Assembly (NCBI GenBank): GCA_011503125.2
Contig: WWBZ02000051.1
Span: forward strand, 62,001-126,000
Direction of reading: 5' to 3'
DNA length: 64,000 bases
Source of the DNA: Botryosphaeria dothidea
Lineage: Eukaryota; Ascomycota; Dothideomycetes; Botryosphaeriales; Botryosphaeriaceae
Below the pieces are notes generated by a model. The model was not told where the DNA came from, searched no databases, and worked only from the letters and a program-made list of their open reading frames with translations. This document shows positions 1-11,146 of the stretch, piece by piece (position 1 is the first letter of the stretch; each line of letters opens with the position of its first letter). A program made the position numbers and the translations under genes.

Positions 1-1409
1 TGCTGCCACATCTTGACGCTCTTGATAAGCAACTCGCCCTTGTCCTCCCAGGTAGGGTACCATTGATCTCTGGCGTTCCAGAAATCCCTCTTCGCCGTCT
101 CGCTGGCGTCGACCCACGGCTTGCCCGATTTTCCGTCCTTGAACCAGCCATTCGTACCGCCAACGGCCACGTTGATGATGAGATAGAAGTCCTCATCGAA
201 CGGAGTGGCATTGCTGTCCGTCTGGCTCCAGGGGTCGACCAAACGGGTGCCGTTGCTGTCGGACAGCGGGAAGTGGCCCTTGTTCCAGAAAGGCTGGTCG
301 AAGTTGTTGTACATGACTTGGATCAGGCGCGTGTCAACGTAGGTGAAGATGTACTTCTCGCTCCACTCCATGCCGAATGTGTGGAACTTCTTGGAGTAGG
401 TCGTGTGCAGAGCCTTGCGCTTGACATTGCTGGTCCACCACGCATCCGACTCGGTGTCGGGGCCAAAATGCAGCGCACTGCTGATGATGTTGTTGCCGCC
501 AGTTGGGTACGTGAAGTTGTTGCCACGGGACTCCATGATGTCAATCTCCCCGGACCTCGGCCAGTCACCGTACGTCGAGTTCTTGGGCAGCATCCAGATG
601 GCGGGCCACAGCCAGTCACCCTCTGGGAGCTGAGCAACCACCTCGACACGGCCGAACTTGATGTTTGCTCCAACCTTGGTGTTGATGCGGGCAGACTTTA
701 CCGGGTTGACAATGGTCCCGTTCGTAATGTTAGTCGTGGTGACACAGCTAGCCCAGTTCGATCCGGTGCATGTTCCCTGATCCAGGAGGTTGATCACATT
801 GTTCTCGTCGATGAGTTTCTGATCCTGCAGCGTCGGCTTGAGGTGCAGAATGCCGTCCTGGACAAAAGCGTTCTCATCGGTGTTGGTAGTCATTTCGAAC
901 TGGCCGTTACTGTGATCTGTCAGCGGAGTTGCAGTACACGTCTGAAAGGAGGGCACTCACCCAAATCCGCCAACCTCGACTTCCTTGGTCCAGACCTTGT
1001 TATTCAAGCCGTTGGCGAAGCTGTCGTCCAGCACGGGGCAGTACTGATGGTTGACGACGTTGCGCATTCCATCCCAGATCAACACACCAGTCACGCCCAG
1101 ACCGAGAAAGATGCCGATGAGGGGAATGATGGTGGTCCATTTCTGCTTGGGGTCTTTCTTTTCCTTCCACGGCTGCTCCACACTCCCCTTCTTTATCCTC
1201 CGAGAGCGAAAGTACCGCTGGGCAGCAATACCGCTGCCAATATCGTAGAAAGAACCGGTGGTCGAGGCGGGCATCGACCCGTACGGGGTAGCGAAAGGGT
1301 TAGAGGGAGGGCCATTGCGGGGAGTGGAGGCGGCAGGGGCTATGCGGTCACTTTCCGGCGTGCCAGGCCGGGGCGTAGCAGTGGCCGTGGTGGTGGCCGT
1401 GCCAGACAT
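1..1409 (-). CDS. Membrane-anchored GH16 family glucanase/transglycosidase, 3' end cut by window
   Basis: Two exons are seen: 961-1409 and 1-909, with a 51-base intron at 910-960 (GTGAGT donor, CAG acceptor). The join reads GGFGNGQFEM, a typical start of a GH16 fold. The catalytic signature GEIDIMES, matching the GH16 ExDxxE pattern, lies at about 531-554, so both catalytic Glu and the assisting Asp are present. The N-terminus is a Ser/Thr/Pro-rich cytosolic stretch. A single hydrophobic segment (IIPLIGIFLGLGVTGVLIW) follows, so this is a type II membrane protein with an extracellular catalytic domain. GH16 enzymes act on beta-1,3/1,4-glucans, here presumably cell-wall glucan; the exact substrate is inferred. 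The start at 1409 is the first ATG in frame; an upstream in-frame reading begins only at TTG. The last few C-terminal residues lie outside the window. Confidence 0.85.
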
Positions 1410-4333
1410 GGTAACGAGAGGAACAATTGGAAGTGTTTGTCTGCTGGTGCCCGGCAATGAAGGGGGCCGCTACAGCTGGGGAATTGAAACGAGAGGTAGG
1501 CTTTTTTAATGTGAGGGGACACAACAAACACACGGGCGGGACTGGTCAAGATAAGGTCCCTCGAAAACGAGCCCGGGGTCCAGAAGCACGTAAATTGGAA
1601 CCATGGTCCGAAGGGCCAGAGCGGCACAGACAGGGAGCTGGACTCGACGACGCCAGGCTGGACGGTCGCGCTGCAGCCGAGATCTCCAGCGGCGACGACA
1701 TCGACCGTCTAGGCCGCTGGCGGGCACCGAAGCCGAGGATTTGCGGGAGGGAGCGGTCGATACTGTCGCGCATGGTGGCCGGAAATGGAAATGGTGCAGG
1801 CAGCTATGGGTTTGGGCGGTTGCGCCCTATGGCCGGCCGCGCTCCCATCAGACACGCTAGCGGCGGCAAAGTGCTATTATTATTGCTGAGACTATCGGTG
1901 CAACTCTGCTGAAGGCCATTCTGCATGGGCTGCCGAGGCAGTGTTCCTCCGCAACCAGCCGTGCATGGCGGCTGGTGCAGAGTACTATCACTGTCGAGAA
2001 CCCCGCTGGTGTGTGTGGATGTATCACAGGTCCGTGGGCTGTACAGGGCGAGTAGGTGGGTAGCGGTTGACGGTGCGGCGGCGCAGTGACGTTGGGGAGC
2101 AAGGGCAGAGGGAAAAGGCTCGTCAGGGCTCAGATTTGGCTATGCTCCGCGGATCCCTGCCGCACACTGCATTAGTGTCGCTCGGGTGAATTGAACGGGC
2201 AGGCGCTAGAAAAGCCAAGCGGAGGAAGGGCAGTGCACTCGCGACGACTGCTCCACAACTTCAACTCTTCGTCAATCTGCTAAACTCTCTACCCCTGTCC
2301 GACCCGCGGGCTCCTGTGCGTCTCTGCCCCCCAGCCCCCGGCCACACGGGCACTCCACCACGGCCACCATCGCCGCCCGCTCGCACAGTCATGCGTGCCC
2401 CCGCCTATGGCCGCCCGAAGAGCCGCCCTGCCGATAGCGTCACGTCGGCTATGAATAGAGTCTACCCGGTGTCTTCTTGTCTGTGTCATCGTTGTCAGGG
2501 CAGTCTGGCCTTACGATCGGTACGCACATGGGCTTCGCAAGGCAGACTACCCCAGCCGCGCTGCCACGTTGATTTGCACCACGGCCAGAGCTTCGCTCTC
2601 ATGCCTTGGATATGCACCGCTCGAGTCGCAAAAGCCACATCGTATTGCGTCTGAACCCTGTGCACCGCTTGGGGTCCTCGGCGTCGTCTCCTCTAGCTGC
2701 ATGTCGAGAGTTGCAGCGGTCTGGCTTTCCCACAGACCATCCCCAGCGCCCATGCTCACATCCGAGAATGGTCCAGCCAGCATCATGCTCTTCGGCCGCA
2801 CCGGCACGGCACGCTCGATAAGCTACGGAGCCGCCAAATCGCGCTGCACTGCTTCTTGTCCCGGCCGCAAGCGACGGACAAGAGAAGATAAAGGAGCACT
2901 TTGAACCCTGTCGCTGTGCATCGCGACCGCACTCTAAACCCAATTATTCCCGCATCTGTCCACGCGGTCGACACGCGCTACTGCGAGGTTTCGTCTTACC
3001 AAGGCCAAGGTCTTCTATCTCAGCTGTCAAGGTCTTCTCAACAGCCGCCACAGCGCCCAATTTGGGGGGACCGTGCCGCTGAATCAGGCAACTGGTGGGT
3101 CTGTCCAGACAGACGGTCCTTGATCGGCACTCGCTCCGCGAGTCTGCGCCCTGCCCTGCGATCTGGCCTCGGTGTTCAACCCCTTGCCAGGCGTACTCCG
3201 CGCACATCGTCTCCACTCTTTGACCAAAGATGCGAATACATGACTCTCCAATTGTCCAGCCATCTGGGCATGCATTTCAGCTCCGATTGCGACGACTGTG
3301 CTGGCAGGTGCTAGATCCATTTAGGCGTAACCTCAGCATACCGTTTCCACATCAAGTAAGCTGGCCTGGACCGAGGCCTGAAAAGGCAATCATGTCTAGG
3401 TCTCGATCATCCTCGCTGCCCGAAATACCCTCTAGAGCCGCGCAACTCGCTCGGAGCATTCCAGTAGCGTAGACGAATGCTTCTTTTTGCAGCTGGTCTG
3501 CGCTCTTCCCGGTGTCCCCTTGAGGAGTATTGGCTCGAGTCTTCCTCTCACTGCTCCACCTTTCCTGTGCATTCGGATTTACATTGCCTGATCTTCCGCT
3601 GCATCCATCATGTATGGCATAACACCTCGAGTCATTGGTTTCAATTCACATTACACGTGACTAGAAATGAACAAAGCGCGTTGTTCAACCCACACCCAAG
3701 CCCTAAATCCGGACTTTCTTTGTCTCCTCATGAATTTACTACACATTACCATGTACCCAAAGGATCCCCAGCATGTCTCTGCAGAATTCTGTCGTGAGCC
3801 TCGCAATCTTTGATTCTGCATCGATATCTCTTTTCATTAACCTTCGGATGATGTGCTAATGGGATGACGACTCTGCCAGAAAGGTTGCGCAGCTTCTCAA
3901 TGCCATCACCATGTGCAAAATTCACAGTGCACATTAATTTCCCTGACTGCGTCTTCTACTGCGAAGCTCTGAGGAAATGTCCCGACTCCCATGAAGGCCC
4001 CTCGCTGTCGGTGTTGTTCTGCCTCTTCACCGTAGTCTTTCCCACTATTGTAGAATAAATTCATTATACTTCATCCTGGATTGGATAGGCAACTCCCCAC
4101 ATTGTCAATCTTCAGCGCCATGGCTCATTCAACGTTGTCTACTGCGTTTGGCGGAAACAGTGCATTGTTCGTTCACATCCCTATTTGTTGCCGTCTTTAA
4201 AACCCGCCGTTAATGGCTCCTAAAGCTCTTCCCAACAACCTCAGCTTCTACCGCAGTTCTCCTTTTGGCTGTCAACTTCAAATTGAGACACACTATATCA
4301 GCAGAAGTTCTAGTCAGAGGTTAACAAGCCATA
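1410..4333. other. Gene-poor intergenic region between GH16 and the J-domain gene
   Basis: This 2.9 kb stretch separates two divergently transcribed genes and must hold both promoters. The part from 1410 to about 3300 is GC-rich with short, overlapping open frames on both strands. None shows a recognisable domain or splice pattern. The part from about 3500 to 4330 is closer to neutral composition and likely contains the promoter and leader of the J-domain gene. I see no RNA gene or mobile element. Confidence 0.4.
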
Positions 4334-5713
4334 ATGTCTTACAATGATCTCACGGAGGAACTTGAGGACCTGATTATACAGCGTCTCCGGTCTCTTCCTA
4401 GAGCTGAGCGTAGACGCGTGCTCGATGGTGCTCTCAGCATCTACTCACACACAAGCAGCATCGTCGCTTTTCGCAATGGGGGGCCCGTGGCATTAGTGCA
4501 CGAACGGACCGGACGCGCATTCAGCCTCGGGGGTCCTCCAGCGGAGCTTTTGGCAGACGACACGGTGCCCATGCCGCAGATTCCGCACTTGGATGACCTC
4601 TTGGATGACCGCGGAGATTCCCCAGCGCAGCATGGTAACACCCGCCGCTCCACCTTCGCCGCTCACTATCCTACAACACAGTCTTCAGGCGCTTCTTCTG
4701 GCCGTCGTCAAAACAGTTCTACGTACAACGTTCGTGAAACTGTTCGTCGGGAATCTCACTCATCCAGGCACGCCTCGTCCAGGCGCGGTGGCCAAGAACG
4801 GAGATCCGGAAGGATATTAGGATGGGCTCGCCGTCGCCACCACAGTGATGGAGGGAGCCGCCGGCAACCCGCGAACGAGCATCACAGAAGCAGTGAAGAT
4901 GCCAGGCATCGAGAGGAGTATGGACGGCGCAGAAGATCGCACCATGACCATGGGCATGAGGCTCACCCGTTTTCAGAGCGTCGCGAATCTTCTGGATACG
5001 ACTACACCGAGACGTACAACCCTGCAGGCTTCTCGAGCTACTTCACAGAGACTCTTGGGCCTTCCGGGTCATCTAGCCACCATACGGAGGCCCGCCATCC
5101 TACTTGGCCTTTCGACTTTGGCACGCACTCACGTGGTCCAGGTGAGTCTGCTAGCTACTACACGCAAACTCGTAGCCCGGATGATTCTTCAGACTACAGC
5201 TCCGAGGGCTACGAGCCGAGCGATACCGGAGACCATCACCGTGCACAAGGTCACGGCCACGACAGGAGCTTCCAAGGTGGCTCCAGCTTCTCCGGATTCC
5301 GTACTGAGACCCGCGCTCCGGGTGGATCGTCTGGTCACTACACGCCTCCACCGCAGTCGAACTTTCACAGCCGGAGGCACACATTCTCGCCCAGAGAGGC
5401 GTCGCCACCAAGATCCCAAACGCAGGCATACCCACGTGCGCCTCCAGCTAATGAGACCCAGGCAGACCGCTTCGAGCGCCTCCAGGACACCCCCTACGGC
5501 TACTATGACATCTTAGGAGTTTCTCGTCATGCGACTCAGGCGGAAATCAGGAAGGCCTACAGAAAGCTCTCATTGGAGCATCATCCTGATCGGAACCCAA
5601 ACGATAAGGAAGGATCAGAGCGTAGGTTCTCCGCTATCAATGCAGCTCATGAGCTATTGTCGAATGAAGGCCACAGGAAGCGTTATGATGAGCAATTCGG
5701 TAGAACTCATTAG
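4334..5713 (+). CDS. J-domain (DnaJ/Hsp40) protein with long disordered repeat region
   Basis: This is a single-exon gene of 459 residues. The C-terminal ~70 residues form a J domain: it opens [14 protein letters not shown] and has the HPD tripeptide (around residue 420) that stimulates Hsp70 ATPase. The Gly/Phe-rich and zinc-finger parts of type I/II Hsp40s are absent, so this is a type III J protein. Residues 1-75 form a separate predicted helical/beta segment that I do not recognise. Residues ~90-380 are low-complexity: first Arg/His/Ser-rich, then degenerate repeats built on Tyr-x-Thr-Glu-Thr-x-x-Pro-x-Gly-x-Ser-Ser. The role is presumably to recruit Hsp70 to a client bound by the N-terminal part; partner and location are unknown. 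ATG at 4334 is the first in frame. Confidence 0.85.
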   Translation: MSYNDLTEELEDLIIQRLRSLPRAERRRVLDGALSIYSHTSSIVAFRNGGPVALVHERTGRAFSLGGPPAELLADDTVPMPQIPHLDDLLDDRGDSPAQHGNTRRSTFAAHYPTTQSSGASSGRRQNSSTYNVRETVRRESHSSRHASSRRGGQERRSGRILGWARRRHHSDGGSRRQPANEHHRSSEDARHREEYGRRRRSHHDHGHEAHPFSERRESSGYDYTETYNPAGFSSYFTETLGPSGSSSHHTEARHPTWPFDFGTHSRGPGESASYYTQTRSPDDSSDYSSEGYEPSDTGDHHRAQGHGHDRSFQGGSSFSGFRTETRAPGGSSGHYTPPPQSNFHSRRHTFSPREASPPRSQTQAYPRAPPANETQADRFERLQDTPYGYYDILGVSRHATQAEIRKAYRKLSLEHHPDRNPNDKEGSERRFSAINAAHELLSNEGHRKRYDEQFGRTH

Positions 5714-6217
5714 TCGTAGAGTTCCTAGTCGTGTCTTTCGGTGGGCGACGCTTTGCGTTTGGATACGGTAAGTCCTTTCTTTAGTGCAGGAGTTTTAGGA
5801 ATTTGAAATTGATTGTTGCTTCTCTTAAATTTGACCGCTTTCGTGATAATCGCGGCTCTGCCACTAATTGGAATGATTGTTCCGGGAACAGAGACAGCAG
5901 CGCCCACCATGTGAAGCGTTGACCAAGGCCCTATAGTTGCTTTGTGAACGAAGATACTGCTTGAGACAGAGAGCACGATGCATGTTCTCCATCCAGTAAC
6001 TTACCATCCGAACTCGGAACATTGCTTTGAGTGGGTCGGAAAAGGAAAGTGCACACGCGGAACACACAAAGACTATGTAACGGTCTACAGAAGACAAAGC
6101 CAACGGAAACACTATTAAGTCCGTCAATTAACATTCCTCTGCCTCATATTTAACACATACCTCTTGCTCTACTATACATTTGGCCTCTTCAAATTATTTC
6201 CGCGGTGACGGGAACAT
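5714..6217. other. Intergenic spacer downstream of the J-domain gene
   Basis: About 500 bases between the J-domain stop codon and the first RTA1-like coding similarity. It is moderately AT-rich with only short reading frames. I see no gene or structured element. Confidence 0.35.
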
Positions 6218-7465
6218 TTGATAGCACAACCCCAAATAAGACTGCCGACGATGCACAACCGGAGTGTACTACGGCTATACCAGACAAGTACGGCTGAGTA
6301 CATATCCCACTGCACCCCGCAGCCAAGGTCTCTGCAATGTGCGCAATTCTCAGCGGACGTCACGAAACTGACATGCATTCCACAGAGATACTGCTGGGTT
6401 CTCATAATGGGTGGCATCTGGGAGACGGCCTCCTTCGCGCTGCGGGCAGTCGGCCAACGCAACCAGCAACTCCAAGTCATCTCAACGCTCTCAACACTGC
6501 TGCTCCTGCTCTCCCAGCTATGGATCAACGCCTTCGCGTACGTGACGGCGGGCCGGCTCATCCACTGCTTCAGCCCAACGCACGCCGCACTCGGCATCCG
6601 TGCAATCAAGATCGGACAGATCTTTGTCGGGTGTGACATCATCAGCTTCATCGTGCAAATAATCGGCGGCTTATTGTTGATGCCCGGAAATAATGTGGAC
6701 TCCATCCGGCTGGGACTGAAGATCTTATATGGGTGGAGTTGGGTTGCAGCAACTCTTCATTTTCGGCTTCTCAGCGCTGGTCTGGAGATTCCACTGGAAA
6801 AAGAAGAACGAAGAAAGGGCATACAGCACAATCTATAAAAGCACAGTCTATAAAGACGAGGGGGACAGGGAGAGGGACAGAAGAGGGAAGTGGTCTCTGT
6901 ACAGGAGATGGGAAGTCCTCGTCTGGGCGCTGTACGCTGTGTTGGCTCTTATCACGGTAGGTCTACTGGGCCTGCGCACATGTCTCAAGACTGATTCTCC
7001 AACAACAGATCCGGATTACATACCGCCTTGTCGAATTCGCTGGAGGGTTCGAGCCGACAAACAAGGTCCTCTACAACGAGAATTACCTCCTATTTCTCGA
7101 CGGCGTTGCCGATGCTGCTGGCCGTACTGGTGCTGACACTCATACATCCTGGGGCTGTGTTGCAGGGACCAGGTTCTTCATATCCAAAGAAGCTGCACTG
7201 GTGGAACCGGGGAGCGAAACGAGAGTTCAAGCGTGCTACAAAGGAGCGGGAGGATTGGGAAAGGGCAGCCGAATTGCGTTCCAGAGAGCTGTTGAGCTCC
7301 CTGCGACCCGTCTCCGCGCTGGCGACCAAGGCAAAATCTCGGGCTACGTCACATTTCGTTCGTTGCGCACGCTCAGAGCTTACTGCACGCTCAGGATACA
7401 TCATCAGCATTTGGCTTCCTCGCCAAACAGGCGGGAAGCATTTGTTAAAGTCTAATTACATTTAA
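6218..7465 (+). pseudogene. RTA1-like lipid-translocating exporter family, frameshifted pseudogene
   Basis: RTA1-family proteins are seven-helix membrane proteins linked to resistance and lipid translocation. Their motifs are here but in three frames. About 6380-6727 encodes GGIWETASFALRAVG, then WINAFAYVTAGRLIH and GCDIISFIVQIIGG. At 6728 one extra base moves the reading to GGVGLQQLFIFGFSALVWRF and YAVLALIT (6729-6956). A normal 52-base intron (6957-7008) follows. The next exon starts IRITYRLVEFAGG, the family signature. After LLFLD an extra base at 7102 shifts again to LPMLLAVLVLTLIHPGAVL, the last helix, and a tail to 7465. The N-terminal Tyr-x-Pro-Ser helix region also looks scrambled, with a TGA in the best frame near 6298. 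Sequencing error could explain one shift, but hardly all three lesions. Confidence 0.8.
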
Positions 7466-7479
7466 AGGCGGAGTGAAAC

Positions 7480-8500
7480 TCACGGCCTCTTGCCCTCGAC
7501 AGTCTCCTTGGTGATCTGGTCCAGGTCCTCCTTCGGCAGGTCCAGCTCGTCGTTCCAGTACTTGGGGAAGGCGCCGAGCTTCTGTTTCTTGCCATAAGTA
7601 GCGGCCAGGAGCAGATCGGTGGCGGAGCCGAAGTCGCCCTTAGCCAGCTTCTCGCCGACTTCCTTGACGCGGGTGTCGACGTCGACCTCGCCGGCGATGG
7701 CCCACTTGGAGCCGGTGGCCTTCTCGAGCGAGGCGACGACCTGCTTCTGGGTGACGACGTGGCTGGCGATGTGGACGTAGCTGTTCTTGGACCTGTCGTA
7801 GGCGGAGCCCTTGCTCAGCAGGGCCACGAGGGCCTTGCCGATGGTGTTGAGGTTGCTGACAGCGAAGGTGGTCTCGCCGCCGTCCCAGAGGGTGGCCTTC
7901 TTCTCGCCCAGGTTGAAGCCGAGGAAGCCGGTCTTGAGGCCCCAGTCAAAGAAGGGGCCGGTGATGAGGGCGGTCCAGGAAATGCTGCTCTCCTTGGTCT
8001 GCAGGTACTCGACGACCTGACGCTTGCCGCCGAGGAAGGGGACGAGCTTGACCACGTCGGGGGAGCTGGTGTCGCAGCCGTACTCTGAAGGAATGAAGCG
8101 CTTGACACCAGAAGCAATGGCGGCATCGATGATGGTTTGCTGTGCGGCGAAGCCGGGGGTGCCGACGATGGAGACGATGGCATCTTGGCCGGCAAAGGCG
8201 GACTTGAGGGAGTCGGACGAGTAGTCGGACTTAACAACCTTGACCTCGGAGCTGGACAAGAGGTGAGCTGCTGCTGAGATATGGGAGACAGCTGGATCAC
8301 TTACGGGAATGTGGACTTGGAATCAGGACGGCTGAGAACGGTCACGTTGAGAGACGAAGCCAAAAACTCCTTGAGAATCGAGGGGCCGAGGTTGCCGCCA
8401 GCCTGGTGCATAGTCCCTGTCAGACCGAAAGCTCGATGGGGAGGAAGCTCAGTGTGTTACTTACGCCGATGAGGACGACATTCTTGACTGCAGAAGCCAT
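7480..8500 (-). CDS. NmrA-like / isoflavone reductase-like NAD(P)-binding protein
   Basis: Three exons: 8465-8500, 8305-8402 and 7480-8251, with introns of 62 and 53 bases (both with GTAAGT donors). The product is about 301 residues. The first splice assembles the dinucleotide-binding loop VVLIGAGGNLG at the N-terminus (GxGGxxG type). The body carries the family's GVKRFIPSEYG strand-turn and a GGKRQVVEYL segment, with Lys at the position used by isoflavone/phenylcoumaran-type reductases. Proteins of this atypical short-chain dehydrogenase group either reduce aromatic substrates with NADPH or act as redox sensors like NmrA. The substrate cannot be told from sequence. It converges with the broken RTA1 gene 14 bases away. 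Start at 8500 is the only ATG upstream of the Rossmann loop. Confidence 0.85.
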
Positions 8501-9247
8501 TGTTGCTGGAGGATCTGAGTGTGGGTGGAAAGGCTGAGTGGAGCAGAGTATGTATCGTAGAGGAGAGGGCCGATGAATTGAGCTGCAGAATAGAGTTTGA
8601 TCCCGTCGAAGGCTACCTATATATCCCTTCCTTTGAGACACCAAACCCCGCCCTAAGGCAGCGTTCGAGGGGCATACGCCGCAGCCCCGCCATTGAGCCC
8701 CTCCAGGGCGATCGCGTCACACACTCAGCGAACACGCCATTCCGCACTTCTTACGAGATGAAGCTCCCACTCGGCGCCATCGCACGCTAACCTTGTTCGT
8801 CCGGGATGGTAACCGCCGGAAGCCGGTCGGCATATGGGAGCGTCGGTCGGTGTATTTTCTAAGCTGCGGAATAGAGCGCGGAAACCCGTCCCTCGCTTAT
8901 GTCATGCCACGCCCGGCCATGGTTGGTCGCGCCCGGCCCCCTCTTGGCGTTGCAGCGCCGCTGTAGTTTGTCAGGCGCGGAATCGTGAGGCGGTGGGATA
9001 AAGCTTGACAACAATTCAAGTCACTAATCACGTCGGCCATTACGCCAGCTTTGTTCCATGGCCCAGGTGTAGGTCTGACAGACAGTCGGGTCCAATGCAA
9101 ATTTCGTGTGACAAAGCCGCGGAAACCACAGGTTGAAGACGGTAATCAGAAATTCTCATTAAGCGCTCATTGCAGACATGCCCATACAGTTACATGACGA
9201 TCCCTTTTCCCACAGTATCCTGTCCCAGTTTCGAATCCCGGCTGCCG
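8501..9247. other. Spacer between NmrA-like gene and malate synthase
   Basis: 747 bases holding the promoter of the NmrA-like gene and the 3' flank of malate synthase, both on the minus strand. No further coding signal is visible. Confidence 0.4.
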
Positions 9248-11146
9248 TCACAGCTTCGACGCCGGTGTCGCCGCACCCGCCGATGTGATCTCGTTATACA
9301 GCAAGCTGCGCGAAGTGTCAGTCAACGCTCATAATATCATCAGCAGGCCTGAGCAAACATACCTCGTCAAGAACTCTGCGTAGTCCTCGCCGGTGACCTG
9401 GGTGGCGAAGTACTTGGCCGCAAGGGCGAACTTGTTACCCTTGGGTGCCTTGGACTCGAGCTCCTTCGCCTGCTCTTGCAGCAGCCTCAGGGAGTAGTCC
9501 TTGTCCACCTTCTTGCCCTCCTTGGTGGACACGCCGTGCTTCACCCACTGCCACAGCTGGCTGCGCGACACCTCAGCCGTTGCCGCATCCTCCATGAGGT
9601 AGTTGATGGGCACGCAGCCGACGCCGCGGAGCCAGCCCTCCATGTACCCGAGACCAATGTTCAGGTTCTTGCGGATACCCTCCTCGGTTATGGAGCCAGG
9701 CACGTTCATGTTCAGCAGGTCGTGGGGGCCGATGCTGACATCCTCGCGGCGGATGTGCATCTGGTTGGGCGTCGGCATGTGCTCGTTGAAGATTTCGGAC
9801 GCAATCGCAGCGAGAGCGGGGTGGGCGACCCAGGTGCCGTCGTGGCCGGCGCGCACCTCGCGGAGCTTGTCGGCGCGGACAGAGGCCATAGCAGCCTCGT
9901 TGGCCTTGGGGTCGTTCTTGATGGGGATCTGGGCAGCCATTCCACCCTGCAGAGAGTCAGCATTGCTAATGAAGCGCGTTCAGGTGTTGCTGTTTACCAT
10001 TGCGTGGACGCCTCGCCTGTGGCAGGTCTTGATGAGGAGCTTAACGTATGCGTCCATGAAGGGAACCGTCATCGTCACCGCCGACCGGTCGGGCAGCACG
10101 AAGTTGGAGTTCTGACGGAAGCGCTTGATGACGCTGAAGATGTAGTCCCAGCGGCCGCAGTTGAGACCAGAGCTGTGGTCGCGCAGCTCGTAGATGATCT
10201 GCCAATCTTGTCAGCGTTGCCCACTTCCACAGGCGAGGTGTTTCCTTCACTAACCTCGTCCATCTCAAAGGCAGCCATGATGGTCTCGATCAGGACGGTA
10301 CCCCTGACGGTTCCACGCGGCATGCCAATGTAGTCCTGAGCCAGGTTGAAAACGTCGTTCCAAAGCCTGGCCTCGAGGTGGCTCTCCATCTTGGGGAGGT
10401 AGAAGTACGGGCCAGTGCCGCGCTTGACCAGCTCCCACGCATTGTTGTAGAAGTACAGACCGAAGTCGAACAAACTACCGGAGATGGGCTCGCCATCAAC
10501 AGTGAAGTGCTTCTCCTCCAGGTGCCAGCCACGGGCACGAGCAATCAGTGTAGGGAGTGTCCGGTCGGTGCGCAGTTTGTATTCCTTCTCGCCCTGCTTG
10601 AAGTCGACCTGGCGGCGAATGGCGTCATAGAGGTTCAACTGGCCGTTGACCATGTTGTCCCAGGAGGGTGCGCTCGAATCTAATTAGGAAGTTGGCGTCA
10701 GTCACCCTGCATCACCCGCTAGCTCTTCGCGTGCACCTACCCTCGAAATCGGCCATGTACGTCCACACATCCGAGTTCAGCGCGTTGACAACCATCTTCC
10801 TGTCGGTCGGGCCGGTAATCTCGACGCGACGGTCGACGAGACCGGGGGCGGGCGGCGCGCCCTTCCATGCGTCGTTCTCGCGGATGTGCCTGGTCTCGGG
10901 CAGGAAGTCGGGCAGATTGCCCTTGTCGAGCTCGACCTGGCGAATCTGGCGGCGCTCAAGCAGGGCCTTGCGACGGGCATTGAAGGTGCGGTGCAGCACC
11001 GTCAGAAACACAATGGCATCCTTGTTCAGGATCTTGCGCGTCTGGTCGTTCAGAGGGCCCAGGATGTTGACGTCCTTGAGGACAGCGGCGGGATTGGGCG
11101 CCGGGTTCGGCTTGGCCTGGGTGCCAAATTGGACTTGTGCAGCCAT
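9248..11146 (-). CDS. acuE: Malate synthase, peroxisomal/glyoxysomal
   Basis: Five exons: 10741-11146, 10255-10679, 9998-10198, 9363-9946 and 9248-9305, giving 557 residues, the usual fungal length. The enzyme condenses glyoxylate with acetyl-CoA to malate and completes the glyoxylate bypass. The family signature [16 protein letters not shown] sits at the start of exon 3 and includes active-site residues. [15 protein letters not shown] spans the third splice junction. The last exon ends in SKL, a type 1 peroxisomal targeting signal, after [10 protein letters not shown]. All joins restore reading phase. The name acuE is the Aspergillus symbol (MLS1 in yeast). In fungi this gene is normally induced by acetate or fatty acids and repressed by glucose; no regulator site was assigned here. 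Confidence 0.97.

Noticed and set aside
63..1460. 465-residue plus-strand frame
   Set aside because: Antisense to the GH16 gene, which carries the catalytic motif and a good intron; the plus frame also runs through that intron.
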